A DNA stretch of 64,000 nucleotides from Sipunculus nudus (taxonomy: Eukaryota > Annelida > Sipuncula > Golfingiida > Sipunculidae): contig CM049317.1 in assembly GCA_026874595.1 (NCBI GenBank), positions 42,370,401 to 42,434,400 of the forward strand, given 5' to 3'. A program made the translations under genes and the position numbers. Shown here one piece after another: positions 60,329 to 64,000 of this stretch. The notes below the pieces were generated by a model. That model did no database searches, was not told where the DNA came from, and worked only from the letters and a program-made list of their open reading frames with translations. The number at the start of each line of letters is the position of its first letter. Position 1 is the first letter of the stretch.

Positions 60329-61059
60329 GGGGCTCTTGCCAAGGTTTGGGGATTTTGTTATGGAGTGGTGCTTTAAATATTGGTACTCAAACTAAATCTT
60401 ATAATGCATCATAAATAGGCATATATGATTCTGTACAGAAATCTTGGTACAGTTTCTGTGTTTTGGTTTACGGATTAACACCCAGAAATATTGATTGCTC
60501 ACTGTACATTGCTTTGTGAGTTAGAAAAACAGTAAAATTTTATTTTACTTAGATCAACAATTACTGCTTACCCAGATCTGCCAGTACAGCTAAACTGAGT
60601 GTTCATACAAATTTGATTATTTCAGTGATATCATGGATAAGGATATTAGCTTCATTTATAAAGTTCAAAATGGAGTCGCACATGGAATATTCCAGAGAAC
60701 TTTGGCTCGATCAGATCACAGGAAAGTTAGAAAGTACACTTCCAACTCTGATGTAATTAGGCCAAATGGGATATTTCTGTACATTTATGTCTCACCCGTA
60801 ACACCAACATTTATTGTAATAGAATTCTTAATTATTTATCTTTTATACATGTACATAATCTGGTAAACTTATCTCAAAAATCTCCCAGCTACCACGTTCC
60901 TCCATGGTTAGATAATGATAAATCAATATTACAAAGTCATCATAATCTGTCCCATCCGTAACATACACAGTGTTCCACCTTGCTGGTCCCAGGTTTTACT
61001 TGATGGGAAATTTCTTTCAACTTGCATGTACCTGAGGCAATGAGACACCTGATAGGTAG
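60329..61059. other. Unique-looking DNA, no supported gene
   Basis: The 77-codon frame at 60633-60866 begins MDKDISFIYKVQNGVAHG and its first half has a soluble-protein look, while the second half is hydrophobic. No domain, and splice sites are not clear. It could be an exon, but I cannot support that. Confidence 0.3.
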
Positions 61060-61140
61060 AATCTACATATTAATAGCGCAAGGTGATTTTTGTAATTTTC
61101 CGTATCTCCTCTGATACCACCAGATGGATTGCCGTGAATT
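61060..61140 (+). repeat. Direct repeat, left copy
   Basis: Shares ATTTTCCGTATCTCC, GATACCACC and GGATTG in order with 62478-62575, which has about 18 additional bases between the first two blocks. Confidence 0.65.
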
Positions 61141-62477
61141 TCGACATACATATGCTCCGGGTTTGTCCGAAGAGATTCCACCCACTTTTATTTGCAATAT
61201 TTGGGTTTACGTGCATCATTAATAATTTTAATATTTGCTACCCCGCGGGTGCCTCTTTTCTTTGTGTCTTCAGGGCCGGTAACACAATGGCCATAGAGTG
61301 TGTGATGGCAGGACAGAGTTTTACTCCGGGGGCCTTATCTGGGGTTTTCTTACATTTCATGGTGACCGGCCCGAAATAATCGTCATCGGCGATCCCTGAA
61401 AGGGGGATCTTTGAAAGAATTGTTTTGCAGGAGCCCTCTTTGTGGCCTGATATGCTTGAGTGCACATCTACCAGGTCGCAGAAAATCATGATGGATAGGC
61501 AAAAAATAGTATGGTTCTCAGGCACTTAATTTCAGAAATCTGGGGGCGGGCGATATTTTACTTTTGTTTTGTTTGTTTTGATAAAAAATTTCATATGATA
61601 AAGGAAAGCATGAAAATAACAGAATTCTTTTGTTATACACGCAAAAACTCTACATAACGAAGGAAATCTGATCAAAATTGTATCATTTTATCTTCTTGAA
61701 AGATGAAAATCAAAATAATTTTTTTATGAGGGAGGGGGAGTACAATTGACGCGGGCGGTGCCTGAGAACCATACCTTTTATTTTTTTGGTCTTATACAGT
61801 CGCACTTGGTCGCACGAAGTCCAGGGCCTTGCATGCGATTGAGGCCCTTGACAAATATTCACCAAAATATGTAGGCCTACTATGTAACAGATGTGAAGAA
61901 AATGTTAACCAAATTCACGTCGTGGCTGGTTCGGTGTGATGTGAACATGTGTGGAGAGGCACCACCAAAATTGTAAACACAAAATATTGACTTAAAATAT
62001 TTTGAAAATCGAGATTTTTTCTCATTACTGCCGTTACAAATGTATAATTCCTGTACAAACGTATATTTAATACGTTTGTACTGGTATTTGTTTCTTTTAC
62101 ATGCATGTGCCATCTGATTTTCAATAATGTTTATGTAATACTTTTTGTTCTTAAAGACTTTTAATTCTTTCATTCAGTATGTATGCTTATTGCGTATAAG
62201 TTATGGCCATCATTGTTACTATTTTCACAAATAAAACTGGTATTTTTTGGATTTTCTTCTAAGGTCTAGTCTGTGGACGGTTTCATTTGTATTTATATAT
62301 AATCCTGTTGATCAGTTTCTCATGTCACATGGTACATGTGTAGGTGACTATTTGTCAAAGACCCCGACCACATGTTAAGCACTGGCTTTGGGGGACCGTG
62401 TGCGACTGTACGCTGTTCCGAAACATGTTCCAAACGCTGTTCCGAAAGATATTCATCCACAACACCATACATATAAT
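61141..62477. other. Segment between direct repeats, with inverted repeat and overlapping antisense frames
   Basis: 61200-61500 is richer in GC than its flanks and is open on both strands (61083-61379 plus, 61238-61525 minus). Neither frame is recognised, and the minus frame would have to start at GTG. A perfect 17-bp inverted repeat GTATGGTTCTCAGGCAC lies at 61509-61525 and 61758-61774. Confidence 0.4.
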
Positions 62478-62575
62478 GCATCTATATATTAATATCATAA
62501 CGGGATTTGTGTGATTTTCCGTATCTCCGGATTTTCTATGGATTTACGATACCACCGTACGGATTGTTGTGTCAT
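62478..62575 (+). repeat. Direct repeat, right copy
   Basis: Partner of 61060-61140. Confidence 0.65.
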
Positions 62576-62984
62576 CCCAAACCGTGCGTAGCACAGTTAT
62601 ATGCTAGTAAGTTCAACTCAATAGTCTTACTATTAAATATGTTTAGATAAAAAGTGTTACAGGAGGGACATCAAATTTATACACTAATAAGACAATAAAA
62701 TAAGTCACAAACCTTAAATATGCCATGGACTATTGAAAATCAAGGCACAGTATATTTCTTTTTAGAATTTAATATGAGGAATTTGTCAAATTTGCCAAAA
62801 GAATATCTATGGAGGACCGTTACAGGTGAGACAAAGGCTGGTAATGCTATTTACTTTTACAACAGTTAAATTTTAATATTCCTCTTTACTGATGAATTTT
62901 ATGGTGAGTAAATGCTATAAAATAATCTGCAAATGTTTCTGATAATTCTGATGAAAAGTTGCAGCAGTTAATTTAATACAAGGC
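62576..62984. other. No gene seen
   Basis: AT-rich spacer. Confidence 0.5.
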
Positions 62985-63105
62985 CTAAAGGCCTAATGCA
63001 TACCTGTGCAATGAGATTACACCAGGTATAATGCTTCAATGCTGGAGCATTACTTTTCAAGAACATGTGTAACATGTATATGAACAATGCAAGTACTAAA
63101 CACTT
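62985..63105 (+). repeat. Dispersed repeat, copy 2
   Basis: Partner of 10160-10255. It includes a small inverted pair AATGCTTCAATGC / GGAGCATT that the first copy lacks. Confidence 0.6.
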
Positions 63106-63169
63106 AGAACAAGAAATGATTTAACAAACATCACTGCTGAAATTCTGGCATGGGTGCATACAACACAAA

Positions 63170-64000
63170 AACTAGAATATGGGTAGTCAACAAGCGACTG
63201 TGTATCCGCCAAAATCAGAGTGGGACGGGTGAAGTGAGGCATGGTTTGAGTGGCAAGGGGAAATAGAGTGAGGTGTGTTGCATAATAGCCTGGATGTCTG
63301 CAGCCGAAATGTGTATGTAGGTAGCGCCACCTACCACAAAATCCAGAAAGCTGTCCAAGTTGTATACATATGCAAAATTTTAGGCAGATTAGTCAAACCA
63401 CTACTTGTATATGAGTGAGTTATCCCACAGCAGACAAACAGAAGGACGCTGTGCAAAAATGGTGGCAGGTGGCGCCACAAATATTGTGTATGATTGAGAG
63501 CTATGTAAGATCTATACACATGCATAATTTCAGGGGGATATGTCAAACCAGTCCTGAGATATAAGCCTGAATGTCTGCAGCATACACATAAATGTAGGTG
63601 GCGCAACATGCCATATAATCCAGAAAGCTATCCAAGATGTATAAACATGCAAAATTTTATGCAGATAAGTCAAACCACTACTGAGATATGAGTGATTTTA
63701 GCCCACGGCAGACAAACAGACGGACGCTGTGCAAAAATGGTGGCAGGTGGCACCACCAATTTTGGGTATAATAAAAAGCTATGTAAGAACTATACACATG
63801 CAAAATTTTGGCCTGATTGGTCAAACAGTTTCCAAGATATAAGCTTGGATGTCTGCAGCATAAACATGAATGTAGGTGGCGCCACTTGTCATAAAATCAA
63901 GAAAGCTGTCCAGGATGTATACACATGCAAAATTTCTGGTGGATGGGTCCAACCAATGCAGAGATATGATTTCCCAAGGCAGATGAACAGATGGACACCG
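63170..64000 (+). mobile_element. HINE family K, 5' part
   Basis: The 5' end is AACTAG, with a weakened hairpin (63183-63200) and GTATCCGCC (63202-63210). About 2.5 diverged 278-bp units follow, with GGTGGCGCCAC-type palindromes (some altered to GGTAGCGCCACC or GGTGGCACCACC). It runs off the window, so the 3' end is not seen. Confidence 0.85.

Noticed and set aside
61083-61525. Overlapping antisense frames of 98 and 95 codons
   Set aside because: Neither resembles a known family, the minus frame depends on a GTG start, and no splice signals support either.
1-64000. An autonomous Helentron (Rep/helicase/endonuclease) in the window
   Set aside because: No frame longer than 167 codons and no replication-initiator or helicase motifs were seen in any frame given.

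Overview
The window is AT-rich eukaryotic DNA made almost entirely of repeats. No gene with a recognisable full-length product is present: no open frame exceeds 167 codons, and nearly all open frames lie inside tandem repeats. There is no operon structure, no rRNA, no convincing functional tRNA and no CRISPR array. The repeats match the 'pearl'/HINE type (non-autonomous Helentrons) first described in bivalves, and the near-absence of genes also fits, so a bivalve mollusc is the most likely source. That is an inference from repeat style, not from a gene. All boundaries were read by eye and may be off by a few bases.

Most of the window is a mosaic of nested elements with one shared plan. Each has a 5' end AACTAG or AACAAG, then usually a short 5' palindrome or hairpin and a short subterminal inverted repeat. 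A core of long tandem repeats follows, then often a (CGG)n or (ACGG)n microsatellite, then a 3' stem-loop whose outer arm is the reverse complement of the 5' subterminal repeat, and finally an A-rich tail. I separate them by terminal motif. K has GTATCCGCC and lies at 1-1271 (minus), 17502-19105 and 63170-64000. P has GTATCCCCAGAC and lies at 8695-10016, 30940-31850 (3' part), 32365-33134 (5' part), 38376-41663 and 48107-53387. C has GCTCAGCTG and lies at 2091-7159, 4187-6833, 14950-17346, 23500-26651, 33135-35484 and, with replaced 5' ends, 21822-27553 and 56690-59253. G has ATGCCCCCGCC and lies at 28236-30301 and 21361-21821. H has TAGCCC (28620-29301, about 20640-21357). T has ATACGCCCGTC (7852-8653). 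F is less well defined (about 55960-56685 and 59255-60328). Several are inserted in one another, and uninterrupted relatives elsewhere in the window show the empty sites.

Other mobile elements are a hAT-type MITE with a perfect 8-bp target duplication (37609-38101), a long fold-back MITE (14017-14587), a tRNA-derived SINE (about 12208-12440) and a broken piggyBac-like transposase C-terminus (46239-46388). Satellites include a 55-bp minisatellite with 21 copies (10330-11453), a decayed array of about 350 bp with ACCTG/CAGGT palindromes (53886-55400) and short arrays at 55599-55930. The only hints of host coding are a possible minus-strand exon (11812-12029) and two short ATG-GCN starts at 7542 and 24212; the second sits in a non-repeat fragment carried by a nested element.

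The most notable signals are regulatory-looking motifs amplified by these elements. There are about 35 perfect DR1 nuclear-receptor sites (AGGTCAAAGGTCA) in the P and C cores, IR3 palindromes including one perfect AGGTCA-CCA-TGACCT, a 12-bp palindrome GGTGGCGCCACC shared by otherwise different cores, and palindromes whose two arms are both 5' splice-site consensus sequences.
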